A stretch of DNA of 5,159 bases from NCBI GenBank assembly GCA_003510325.1, contig DONB01000274.1, positions 393-5,551 of the forward strand, given 5' to 3'. This document shows positions 1 through 5,159 of the stretch, piece by piece. The notes beneath the pieces were generated by a model that was not told the DNA's origin, did no database searches, and was given only the letters and a program-made list of their open reading frames with translations. Within the stretch, counting starts at the first letter, position 1, and each line of letters begins with the position of its first letter. Origin of the DNA: Thiobacillus sp. (GTDB taxonomy: Bacteria > Pseudomonadota > Gammaproteobacteria > Burkholderiales > Thiobacillaceae). The translations under genes were made by a program, and so were the position numbers.

Positions 1-253
1 CGGCCTCCGCATTCGCCCGGCTGAGATTCCTGATTTCGTCCAGTTCGCTGCGGAAATGCAACTTCTTCAGCAGCTTTTCCATGATGCAGAACTTGGTGAT
101 GCCGGACTGGAACAGATTGAAGCCGACGAAAAACAGCATCGCCAGCCACAGCAGCCGCCATTCAGGCTTCAGGTAGAGGAGTATCCCGCAGGCAACGATG
201 AATCCCCCGGCAAGGCTGCGGATCGCCGGCTCGATATAGGCCTGTCTGCTCAT
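1..253 (-). CDS. DUF2892 (YgaP-like transmembrane domain) protein, C-terminus outside window
   Basis: The first 84 codons are visible and the frame runs off the left edge. The protein begins MSRQAYIEPAIRSLAGG, followed by two hydrophobic segments at about residues 13-28 and 33-48, then G-F-N-L-F-Q-S-G-I-T-K-F-C at about 44-56 and a basic stretch (EKLLKKLHF). This layout, with GxNLxQSxxTxFC after the second helix, is typical of the DUF2892 family, the membrane domain also found in the rhodanese YgaP; the usual Pro after the Cys is Ile here. After the family domain the chain continues into a charged, probably helical tail (SELDEIRNLSRANAEA), so it is longer than a minimal DUF2892 protein. An in-frame stop at 263-265 and no other start codon before it make ATG 253 the only upstream start; no clear Shine-Dalgarno is seen. 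DUF2892 proteins often lie near sulfur-metabolism genes, which fits the neighbours, but no reaction can be assigned. Confidence 0.8.
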   Translation of the reverse strand, partial: MSRQAYIEPAIRSLAGGFIVACGILLYLKPEWRLLWLAMLFFVGFNLFQSGITKFCIMEKLLKKLHFRSELDEIRNLSRANAEA

Positions 254-268
254 TGGTGTGGTTTATAT

Positions 269-287
269 TGGTAGAGAACGCCTACCA
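269..287. promoter_or_regulatory. Perfect 6-bp inverted repeat upstream of the DUF2892 gene (candidate operator)
   Basis: TGGTAG at 269-274 is repeated inverted as CTACCA at 282-287, with a 7-base spacer. It lies 15 to 34 bases upstream of the DUF2892 start, beside an AT-rich patch (TATAAA on the minus strand at 262-267) that could be a -10 element. The position would suit a repressor operator or a small 5' UTR hairpin. The match is short enough to arise by chance and no regulator gene is in the window. Confidence 0.3.
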
Positions 288-390
288 GTGATTTCGGCAG
301 ATTTACCTTGTTCTTGAGAGGGGTTTTGCCAGGATTTGAGGGCTGGGAAGTGAATCAGCCGTCGGCCGCACGAAATTCGGCAAAGGGGGC

Positions 391-408
391 GTCATTGGAA
401 TCAATGAC
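391..408. repeat. Perfect 7-bp palindrome with 4-base loop
   Basis: GTCATTG at 391-397 pairs with CAATGAC at 402-408 around the loop GAAT. Its last three bases are also the first three of the next inverted repeat (406-435), so the two palindromes overlap. There is no adjacent T-run on either strand, so it is not a standard intrinsic terminator. Confidence 0.55.
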
Positions 409-435
409 TTGACTCGGTACGGCTCGGGTCAAGTC
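406..435. repeat. Perfect 8-bp inverted repeat, extendable to a 12-bp RNA stem on the plus strand
   Basis: GACTTGAC at 406-413 is matched by GTCAAGTC at 428-435. On a plus-strand transcript the stem can extend through four more pairs, two of them G-U (414-417 with 424-427), leaving a 6-base loop. On the minus strand an A-C mismatch interrupts the extension. No T-run follows. It could be a protein-binding site, a REP-like element or an RNA hairpin; the sequence does not decide. Confidence 0.5.
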
Positions 436-646
436 CGAACTGGTGACGCGCGGATCCCGGCAGCGATTGGCAGTGCCTTCATGCGTCCCTGCAACGCCCT
501 GGTCGTGGGCTCTCATTTGATGTCCTGTCTCATGAGGGCAATCGGCAGTCAGACCAGGCCGGCGCGCAAACCGAATGGAACCCACCGGCCCTGAATGGTG
601 AGCCTTTGCGGGTGTGGTTCGGACGATTGGAAAGTGAGGCTTGGCG

Positions 647-669
647 GCGATGCGGCAAACTCGCATCGC
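647..669 (-). terminator. Stem-loop just past the operon end (possible terminator or 3'-end stabiliser)
   Basis: GCGATGCG at 647-654 and CGCATCGC at 662-669 form a perfect 8-bp GC-rich stem with a 7-base loop, starting 27 bases past the stop codon of the last operon gene (697-699). The place is right for a transcript end. The sequence leaving the stem on the minus strand (CGCCAAGCCTCAC) has no U-tract, so a classical intrinsic terminator is not supported. A 3' stabilising hairpin or a chance palindrome are alternatives. Confidence 0.35.
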
Positions 670-696
670 GGCTGTGTCTGCAAGACGCGAGGCTGC

Positions 697-1014
697 TCAG
701 GCGGCGTGTCGGTTTCGTGTGCTGCGCACCAGCATGCGGTGCGACCACAACCCTGCGAAGGGAATCAGCGAGGCAACGAAGACGCCTGCGCCCTTGAGCG
801 GGGACAGGTGGCCGCGCGACAGCACATAGAACAGCGTGGCGGTGGCCCACAGAAACAGCAGGCCGTGTGCCATGCCGACCACACGGACGGCCTCCGGCAG
901 CCCGGCGTAATACTTCAGCGGCATGGCGATGCCGATCAGCGCGATGAGCGAGGCGCCTTCTACCAGGGCGAGGATGCTCAGGGAGCGCAGGGAAGTCGGT
1001 ATCTTCATGTTCAT
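697..1014 (-). CDS. DUF3817 family small integral membrane protein
   Basis: This is a 105-residue protein with three membrane segments at about residues 11-31, 43-65 and 74-91. The sequence E19-G20 in the first helix, MPLKYYAGLPEAVRVVG after it and A-H-G-L-L-F-L at 49-55 is the pattern of the DUF3817 family, whose members are usually about this length. Their biochemical function is unknown to me. The start at 1014 lies one base past the stop codon of the upstream diheme cytochrome gene, so it is very likely co-transcribed and translationally coupled; a second ATG two codons later (1008) is an alternative start. There is no strong Shine-Dalgarno, only a GGGA about 10 bases upstream. As last gene of a cytochrome operon it might assist assembly or be a small subunit of the membrane complex, but nothing in it (no Cys pair, no heme motif) proves this. 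Confidence 0.82.
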   Translation of the reverse strand: MNMKIPTSLRSLSILALVEGASLIALIGIAMPLKYYAGLPEAVRVVGMAHGLLFLWATATLFYVLSRGHLSPLKGAGVFVASLIPFAGLWSHRMLVRSTRNRHAA

Positions 1015-1015
1015 C

Positions 1016-1717
1016 TCAGTTTTTTCCCATGCTGGCGTAGTACGCCGCCAGTTCGCGGATTTCCTCCATCGTCAGGCGCTCGGCAAACTGCCGCATGCCC
1101 TGGTTGGCGTCGGTGACGCGGCGGCCTTCCCGATAGTCCTGCATGGTGCGCACGAAGCTGCCGACGCTCTGTCCCGCTAGCGCAGGCGTTTCGTTGATGC
1201 CGCCCTGGCCTGCGGCGCCGTGGCACGACGCGCAGGGGGTGAGCAGGCGCGCCGGGTCGCCGCGGCGGGCGAGGCGGTCGGTGCTCGCGTGGGCGGCGGC
1301 ATCGAGCCTGGGCGCGGGCGCGGCCTTCGCCGGCAGGCTGGCGTAGTAGGCTGCAACGTCGGCCATGTCCTGGCGGCTCATGCCCTTGACCGCGACCTTC
1401 ATCAACGTGGCACGTGGGTTTTCGTGGCGGCCCCCGCGCTGGTAGTCGAGCAGGCTCTTGTAGGTGTAGGGCGCGCGCTGGCCGGCGAGGCTGGCCCAGT
1501 TCTGCGTCGGCGCCACGCCGGCGTCGCCGTGGCAGGACGCGCACATCAGGCTCTGGTTCAGTTGCTTGCCGCGCTGGACGTCGCCGCGCGGCATCTCAGC
1601 CAGCGTGCTGCGCACGTCGGCGACGCTGGGAGTGCGCGGTGCGGGCTGCGCTTCGTGGCCGGCGTGTGCGGCGTTCATGGCCAGAATCAGGCCGGCAAAA
1701 AGATAAACGCGGCTCAT
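1016..1717 (-). CDS. Periplasmic diheme cytochrome c (FccA/cytochrome c4-like)
   Basis: This 233-residue protein has a Sec signal peptide (MSRVYLFAGLILAMNAAHA, probable cleavage after residue 19). Two class I heme c domains follow, with CASCH at residues 59-63 and 162-166. Likely distal Met ligands are Met106 (ATLMKVAVKGM) and Met208 (NQGMRQFAERL), each followed by the usual closing helix (VAAYYASLP, LAAYYASMG). An Ala/Pro-rich linker at about 129-145 joins the domains. The size is like the diheme cytochrome subunit of Allochromatium vinosum flavocytochrome c and like cytochrome c4. The start codon overlaps the fccB stop as ATGA, with GAGGA nine bases upstream, so the two are co-translated. 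It probably takes electrons from FccB or from the monoheme FccA and delivers them to the membrane complex encoded upstream. Which of the two cytochromes is the tight FccB partner cannot be told from sequence. Confidence 0.9.
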   Translation of the reverse strand: MSRVYLFAGLILAMNAAHAGHEAQPAPRTPSVADVRSTLAEMPRGDVQRGKQLNQSLMCASCHGDAGVAPTQNWASLAGQRAPYTYKSLLDYQRGGRHENPRATLMKVAVKGMSRQDMADVAAYYASLPAKAAPAPRLDAAAHASTDRLARRGDPARLLTPCASCHGAAGQGGINETPALAGQSVGSFVRTMQDYREGRRVTDANQGMRQFAERLTMEEIRELAAYYASMGKN

Positions 1718-3042
1718 GCGAAACAATCCTCGGTGAAGGTTTTCAGCCAGGCCTGCTGGTAGGCGGCGGCCAGCCGGATCTTGGTCATGGAGGCGTCGAG
1801 CGGCAGGTAGCGCTCGCCCGGCATGCGTGCGATTTTGCCGTCTTTCAGGCGAAACACGTCGGCGACGAAGAGGCCGTAGTCGGAGCCCGCCAGCGCAAAG
1901 CAGGTGTTCTCCCACACCGGTTCGCCCGGTGCGCGTCCGGCCAGCTGGGCGACGATGGCGCGCGCGGTGATCTTGGCCTGGTTGTTGGCGGAGAAGCCGG
2001 ACTTCGGCATGGCGTCGGCGATGCTGGCGTCGCCAATCACGAACACGTCGTGGTGTACGCTCGATTCGAAACTGCGGCGATCGACCGGGCAGAAGCCGCT
2101 GGCGTCCGTCAGTCCCATGTCGAAGGCAAGCTTGCCGGCCTTCATCGGCGGGATGATGTTGAGTACGTCGGCCTTCACTGCGCCCTGTTTCGTCGTGACG
2201 GTCAGCGTGCGGGCGTCGATCTTTTCCGTCGCGCCGCCGTCCATCGCGCGCACCCACTCGATCGGCGACGGCTTGCCGCTGTTCTTCACCCCGGCGGGCA
2301 TGTCGCTCAAGTAATCGTTGGGGATGTTGTAGCCGTACAGCCGGTGCCAGCCGAGCTGCATGGTGGCGTCGGTGACGAAGCTGTCCTTGGGGTCGAGGAT
2401 CAGCACCTTGCCGCTCGGATTGTGCTTGCGCATCCATTCGGTGACCAGCGCCGCGCGCTCGTAGGGGCCGGGTGGACAGCGATAGGGGTTGGGCGGCGCG
2501 ACGATGACGAAGGTGCCGCCGGGGCGCATGGCCTTCAGCTGTTGCGTCAGCAAGGCGGTTTGCGAGCCCGGGATCCAGCCCGAGGGCGCGCGCGTTTCCG
2601 CCACCGCTGCGCTGTAGCCGGGGATCGCCTGGTACTGCAGGCTGATGCCGGGGCTGACGATGAGCTTGTCGTAGGCGATGCTCTGGCGGCCGGCGGTGCG
2701 CACCTGCTTTTTGGTCGGATCGAAGCCGACCACGGTGTCGAACACGAACTCGACGCCGTACTTCGATTTCAGCGCGTCGTACGAGACGTTGAGATCGTCC
2801 ATCGACGCATGTCCGGTCAGCACCTCGCTCGAGCCGTAGGGGCGGATGTAGCTGCGGTTGGCCTCGATCACCGTGACCCGGAGCGCCGGGTTGTACAGTT
2901 TCAGATACTTGGCGGCGGTGGCGCCGCCGACGCCTCCGCCGATGATGACGACGTGAGCCGTCCCTGCAGCGGCGCGGGCGGGCAGGGCGGCGGCCAGGGC
3001 GAGGCCTGCGCCGGCTTTGAGAAAATCGCGACGATTCAGCAT
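1714..3042 (-). CDS. fccB: Flavocytochrome c sulfide dehydrogenase, FAD-binding flavoprotein subunit
   Basis: This 442-residue periplasmic flavoprotein should oxidise sulfide to sulfur and pass electrons to a cytochrome c. It begins with a Tat signal (RRDFLKAG at 4-11, hydrophobic stretch to about 26, cleavage near ARA-AAG). The Rossmann FAD motif is VVIIGGGVGGATAAKY at 31-46. Other family marks are YRCPPGPYERA at 187-197, ADVLNIIPP at 291-299, FCPVDRRSFESS at 317-328, VIGDASIADAMPKSG at 335-349 and ENTCFA at 378-383. Cys189 and Cys381 match the redox-active disulfide of the Allochromatium vinosum enzyme. The Cys that binds FAD covalently there (in TCYLSNEV) is Pro68 here (RPYGSSEV; codon CCC at 2841-2839), so FAD is probably held non-covalently. 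The length is normal. AGGGAA at 3053-3048 sets the start, nine bases past the fccA stop. A SoxF-type role or polysulfide as substrate is possible. Confidence 0.93.
   Translation of the reverse strand: MLNRRDFLKAGAGLALAAALPARAAAGTAHVVIIGGGVGGATAAKYLKLYNPALRVTVIEANRSYIRPYGSSEVLTGHASMDDLNVSYDALKSKYGVEFVFDTVVGFDPTKKQVRTAGRQSIAYDKLIVSPGISLQYQAIPGYSAAVAETRAPSGWIPGSQTALLTQQLKAMRPGGTFVIVAPPNPYRCPPGPYERAALVTEWMRKHNPSGKVLILDPKDSFVTDATMQLGWHRLYGYNIPNDYLSDMPAGVKNSGKPSPIEWVRAMDGGATEKIDARTLTVTTKQGAVKADVLNIIPPMKAGKLAFDMGLTDASGFCPVDRRSFESSVHHDVFVIGDASIADAMPKSGFSANNQAKITARAIVAQLAGRAPGEPVWENTCFALAGSDYGLFVADVFRLKDGKIARMPGERYLPLDASMTKIRLAAAYQQAWLKTFTEDCFA
1727..1731 (-). promoter_or_regulatory. Ribosome binding site of the diheme cytochrome gene
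   Basis: GAGGA on the minus strand lies inside the fccB 3' end, nine bases before the ATG at 1717. It supports that start, which overlaps the fccB stop by four bases. Confidence 0.6.
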
Positions 3043-3047
3043 GGCTA

Positions 3048-3053
3048 TTCCCT
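3048..3053 (-). promoter_or_regulatory. Ribosome binding site of fccB
   Basis: AGGGAA on the minus strand, five bases before the ATG at 3042, overlaps the TAG stop of fccA. It fixes the fccB start and suggests coupled translation of the two subunits. Confidence 0.6.
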
Positions 3054-3348
3054 ATTTGATGGTGGCGAAATACTTCGCCATGGCGCGGATTTCGTTGTCG
3101 CTGAAGCCGTTGGCCACATGTCCCATCAGCGTGGACAGGCGCTTGCCGGAACGGAAGTCCTGCATGGCGCGGACGAATTCGGTTTCCGCCATGCCGGCCA
3201 GCGGCATGTATTCGACCGTGCCGAGTTTGCCGTGGGTGCCGTGGCAGGCGGCGCAGGTCGCGGCCATCGCCTCGCCGGTCGGCTCGGCGGCGTGCGCGGG
3301 ATTGAACGTGATCGCCAGTGCGGCGAATGCAAGGACTAAATATTTCAT
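3052..3348 (-). CDS. fccA: Monoheme cytochrome c subunit of flavocytochrome c sulfide dehydrogenase
   Basis: This 98-residue precursor has a Sec signal peptide (MKYLVLAFAALAITFNPAHA, cleavage after residue 20) and a mature chain of about 78 residues. The heme c site is CAACH at 32-36. The likely distal ligand is Met75 in STLMGHVANGFSDNE, matching the STIMGRIAKGY region of the Allochromatium vinosum heme subunit, and AMAKYFATIK closes the fold. It is a single-domain FccA, as in green sulfur bacteria, rather than the diheme A. vinosum type. Its stop lies nine bases before fccB, the usual cytochrome-then-flavoprotein order. The start at 3348 shares one base with the stop of the upstream membrane protein gene (TGATG); an ATG at 3360 would add four residues before the signal peptide and is less likely. 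It should accept electrons from FccB-bound FAD in the periplasm. Confidence 0.88.
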   Translation of the reverse strand: MKYLVLAFAALAITFNPAHAAEPTGEAMAATCAACHGTHGKLGTVEYMPLAGMAETEFVRAMQDFRSGKRLSTLMGHVANGFSDNEIRAMAKYFATIK

Positions 3349-4571
3349 CAGCGTGCCCATACGTAAAAACCAATGGCGAAGTACTGCACGATCCAGATCA
3401 CCAGGAGGCCGATGCTGAGGTTGCCCAGTCGGGTCAGCGCTGGCGACGGCGTGTAGACGCCCTTCGTCTGGCCGGCCTTCCATGCGACGGTCAGCAGGTA
3501 GCCCAGCACCACGCCGCCCAGCACGGCGAAGGTGATGAAGAAGAGCGAGGTGCTGTACCAGTCGAGGTTGATCTTGTAGTCGAGCGCGTCGTAGCCGTGC
3601 GATCCCAGCAGGGTGACGAAGCGCAGTGCCTCGCGCGCGGCAGCGACCACGATCAGCGCCACCGCACCGAGCGCGAAGGGCGCGTAGCCCCACAGGCCCT
3701 GGTCGAGTTTGTTGCCGAGCAGGCGCGGGAAGAAGGCAGCCGCCAGGAGCGCAATGGCGCTCGCCCACACCCAGGCCGAGGTGGCGAACCAGGCCATCTT
3801 CTCCGGCAGCGTGGCGAGCCACAGCGCGCCGCTCGCCACCGCCAGCACGCCGCCGGCGAGCATCAGCCTGTGGGCCAGCGGAAGCAGCCAGGCGATGTAG
3901 CCGGCATCCTCGCCGGGGCGCCCCATCAGGTAGCGACGGTAGGCGAACAACCAGGCTGCGACGACGGCCACCGACAGCAGGATGAAAAAGGCGAAGCGCG
4001 TAATGCTGTAGGCGTGCAGCGCCTGGCCGCCCGGATTGATGTTGCCGTTGGGCGCGTACCAGCCCATCCACTGCTCGGGCAGCAGCATCTGGTAGGAGAG
4101 CACGTGCATGATCCAACCGACCACCAGCATCAGCACCAGCGACGCCACCATCTGCCAGGCGCTGCGCGTGGGCTGGCTGGCGAGCTTCGGATTGCGGTAG
4201 TAGAAGGCGTACATCGCCAGGTAGGCGAGGATCAGGATGACGATGAAGCCGATCACCCAGCGCGCCGACAGCACGTTGGAGGTGTACCAGAACGGATCGT
4301 AGATCACCTGCACGAACAGCAGCGGCGCGACGCCGAGCACGATGGCGACCGACACCGCCACCTTGGCGGTGGTGATCATCGCGGCGGCGAGGCGGCGCCA
4401 GTGGGCGTCGCGGCTGAAGGCACCGTAAAGGGTCAGCGCCGAAGCGCCGAGCATCACCTGCACCGCGGCGATATGCAACGCCCAGGTCAGCACGCCCAGC
4501 ACCAGGAAGATGACCGGGTGGGACGGTATGCCGGCGGGATCGCGCAGGGCATAGAGCATGGCGGCATCCAT
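3348..4571 (-). CDS. Polytopic membrane protein, divergent cytochrome bd subunit I (CydA)-like paralogue
   Basis: This 407-residue protein has about ten membrane segments (near 19-52, 64-90, 104-126, 137-162, 186-212, 225-254, 262-282, 294-312, 336-364, 380-404) and no signal peptide or heme c motif. The N-terminal half resembles CydA in outline: a His in the first helix (H33, HIAAVQVMLG), then VLGVAPLLFVQVIYDPFWYTSN, like the CydA stretch LGVATGLTMEFQFGTNWSYY. After the eighth helix A-R-E-A-L-R (312-317) mirrors A-R-E-S-L-R in the protein encoded just upstream and the E-x-x-R of the heme b595 region of CydA. Other membrane or edge histidines are H156, H186 and H234. No CydA quinol loop is recognisable. 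I infer the second subunit of a heterodimeric bd-like complex fed by cytochrome c. AAGGAG six bases before the ATG fixes the start. Family assignment comes from memory of motifs, so moderate; the membrane topology is clear. Confidence 0.6.
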   Translation of the reverse strand: MDAAMLYALRDPAGIPSHPVIFLVLGVLTWALHIAAVQVMLGASALTLYGAFSRDAHWRRLAAAMITTAKVAVSVAIVLGVAPLLFVQVIYDPFWYTSNVLSARWVIGFIVILILAYLAMYAFYYRNPKLASQPTRSAWQMVASLVLMLVVGWIMHVLSYQMLLPEQWMGWYAPNGNINPGGQALHAYSITRFAFFILLSVAVVAAWLFAYRRYLMGRPGEDAGYIAWLLPLAHRLMLAGGVLAVASGALWLATLPEKMAWFATSAWVWASAIALLAAAFFPRLLGNKLDQGLWGYAPFALGAVALIVVAAAREALRFVTLLGSHGYDALDYKINLDWYSTSLFFITFAVLGGVVLGYLLTVAWKAGQTKGVYTPSPALTRLGNLSIGLLVIWIVQYFAIGFYVWAR

Positions 4572-4574
4572 GGC

Positions 4575-5159
4575 TTACTCCTTCTCGGGCGCGGCGGCGG
4601 TGCGCACCACGGGTTGCGGGGACGGATTGAGCGAGACGATGAAGCGCGCCAGTGCGTAGGCTTCGTCGTCGTTCAGCGGAATGTGCGGCATGTAAATGGT
4701 GTTGCCGGTGCCGAGCGCGCCCTGCAGATAGGTCTTCACCATCGTCACGTCAGTGTTGCCGCCGAAGTAGTTGGCCAGCGGCCGCATGCCGGTGGACGAC
4801 AGCGAGTGGCAGTTGGAGCAGGTGGTGAGCGCGAGGCTGCGGCCGGCTTCCAGCGCGTTGTGCGGATTCACGGTGCGCAGGCGGTCGGGCACGAATACCT
4901 GGGTCTGCAAGAAGCCCTTGCGTTCGAGCAGCGGAATCTCGGATTTGATGTCGAGCCCCGGCACGTCGCGCGCGATCACCTGGTTGGAGTACACGTACTG
5001 CCCGGCGACATAGGGCTTGCGCAGCGATTCGCGCGCCACTTCCTCCGGCCACAGGCCGAACACCAGCACCGCCACCGTCATGCCCATCGCGATCGAGGGC
5101 GTCAGCAGGCGCGGCGCCAGCCAGGTGGCGGCGAACCAGGCGAAGATGCCGGCAAGGGT
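4575..5159 (-). CDS. CydA-like membrane protein with C-terminal heme c domain, N-terminus outside window
   Basis: The frame is open to the right edge: 24 codons precede the first visible ATG (5087), are strongly hydrophobic and carry no stop. That ATG has no Shine-Dalgarno, so the real start lies outside. Numbering from Met 5087, a membrane helix spans about -6 to 13. It is followed by A-R-E-S-L-R-K-P-Y (18-26), which fits the E-x-x-R-Q-P-W motif of CydA, where the Glu ligates heme b595. A periplasmic segment (YVYSNQVIARDVPGLDIKSE) leads to a cytochrome c domain with CSNCH at 90-94 (DNA 4820-4806), distal Met133 in YMPHIP, a closing helix EAYALARFIVSL and a short tail. I read this as the C-terminus of a cytochrome bd-superfamily protein fused to cytochrome c. 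Other membrane-anchored cytochromes c remain possible. It is the first visible gene of the operon, three bases from the next. Confidence 0.72.
   Translation of the reverse strand, partial: TLAGIFAWFAATWLAPRLLTPSIAMGMTVAVLVFGLWPEEVARESLRKPYVAGQYVYSNQVIARDVPGLDIKSEIPLLERKGFLQTQVFVPDRLRTVNPHNALEAGRSLALTTCSNCHSLSSTGMRPLANYFGGNTDVTMVKTYLQGALGTGNTIYMPHIPLNDDEAYALARFIVSLNPSPQPVVRTAAAPEKE
4578..4583 (-). promoter_or_regulatory. Strong Shine-Dalgarno of the ten-helix membrane protein gene
   Basis: AAGGAG lies six bases before the ATG at 4571 and directly abuts the TAA stop of the upstream cytochrome gene (4577-4575). It is the best ribosome site in the window and supports 4571 over the in-frame ATG four codons later. 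Confidence 0.75.

Larger units (their letters stand above)
254..696. other. Intergenic region of about 440 bases without a convincing gene
   Basis: The stretch separates the end of the minus-strand operon from the DUF2892 gene. Short open frames exist on both strands, for example 355-666 minus and 409-594 plus. Their translations are rich in Arg, His and Pro, show no family signature and lack the strong GC-ending codon preference of the real genes. The stretch holds four perfect inverted repeats, listed separately (269-287, 391-408, 406-435, 647-669). It should contain the promoter of the DUF2892 gene and the end of the operon transcript, but I could not place a convincing -35/-10 pair. Confidence 0.6.

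Noticed and set aside
355..666. A possible 103-residue minus-strand protein in the intergenic region
   Set aside because: It has no recognisable domain, mixed third-position codon use unlike the neighbours, no ribosome site, and it runs through the palindromes. A tblastn search showing conserved protein-level substitutions would be needed to revive it.
595..1116. Plus-strand open frames over the DUF3817 gene
   Set aside because: They lie antisense to a clear DUF3817 protein and have no family resemblance.
1414..3339. A very long open frame on the plus strand (641 codons) opposite fccB and fccA
   Set aside because: It is antisense to well-supported fccB and fccA and its translation is an Ala/Gly/Arg-rich, family-less string. 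Strong GC bias at third codon positions removes stops from this antisense frame.
3052..3360. Start of fccA at the upstream ATG 3360
   Set aside because: It would place MGTL before an already complete signal peptide. The ATG at 3348 gives the standard N-terminus and a TGATG stop-start junction.
1016..3373. One continuous minus-strand open frame that could suggest a 785-residue fusion ending in the diheme cytochrome
   Set aside because: The part upstream of 1717 is the wrong frame of fccB and reads as Arg/Gly/Pro repeats. The real gene starts at 1717 with a signal peptide and its own ribosome site.
4575..5087. A complete 170-residue cytochrome starting at ATG 5087
   Set aside because: No Shine-Dalgarno precedes that ATG, and the frame stays open to the window edge with codons for hydrophobic, membrane-like residues, so the gene is truncated by the window.
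1..5159. Mobile elements, CRISPR arrays, tRNA or rRNA
   Set aside because: No transposase or integrase motif, no regularly spaced repeats, and no tRNA or rRNA signature was seen on either strand.

Overview
The window reads as a piece of a GC-rich proteobacterial chromosome, most likely from a sulfur-oxidising betaproteobacterium of the Thiobacillus/Rhodocyclales type. That placement is inferred from gene content (flavocytochrome c sulfide dehydrogenase, several c-type cytochromes, a YgaP-like DUF2892 protein) and GC-rich third codon positions. No taxonomic marker is present. Every convincing gene lies on the minus strand.

Right to left (5' to 3' on the minus strand), positions 5159 to 697 form one tightly packed gene string, with gaps or overlaps of only a few bases. 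It begins off the right edge with a membrane protein whose C-terminus is a heme c domain. Next come a ten-helix membrane protein (4571-3348), a small monoheme cytochrome c (fccA, 3348-3052), a Tat-exported flavocytochrome c sulfide dehydrogenase flavoprotein (fccB, 3042-1714), a periplasmic diheme cytochrome c (1717-1016) and a small DUF3817 membrane protein (1014-697). The two membrane proteins share an A-R-E-x-L-R motif that resembles the E-x-x-R-Q-P-W motif of cytochrome bd subunit CydA. I infer that they are divergent, tandem CydA-type paralogues.

Read together, the string suggests an electron chain. Sulfide (or another reduced sulfur compound) would be oxidised by FccB, electrons would pass through monoheme and/or diheme cytochromes c, and a heme-c-bearing cytochrome bd-like membrane complex would accept them and reduce oxygen or another acceptor. 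This is inference; each protein's family is better supported than the pathway.

FccB has an unusual feature. The cysteine that tethers FAD covalently in the Allochromatium vinosum enzyme is a proline here (Pro68), while the two redox-active cysteines (Cys189, Cys381) are kept.

Positions 254-696 hold no convincing gene but contain several perfect inverted repeats. To their left, the N-terminal part of a DUF2892 membrane protein (253-1) runs off the window. No rRNA, tRNA, CRISPR array or transposase was seen.
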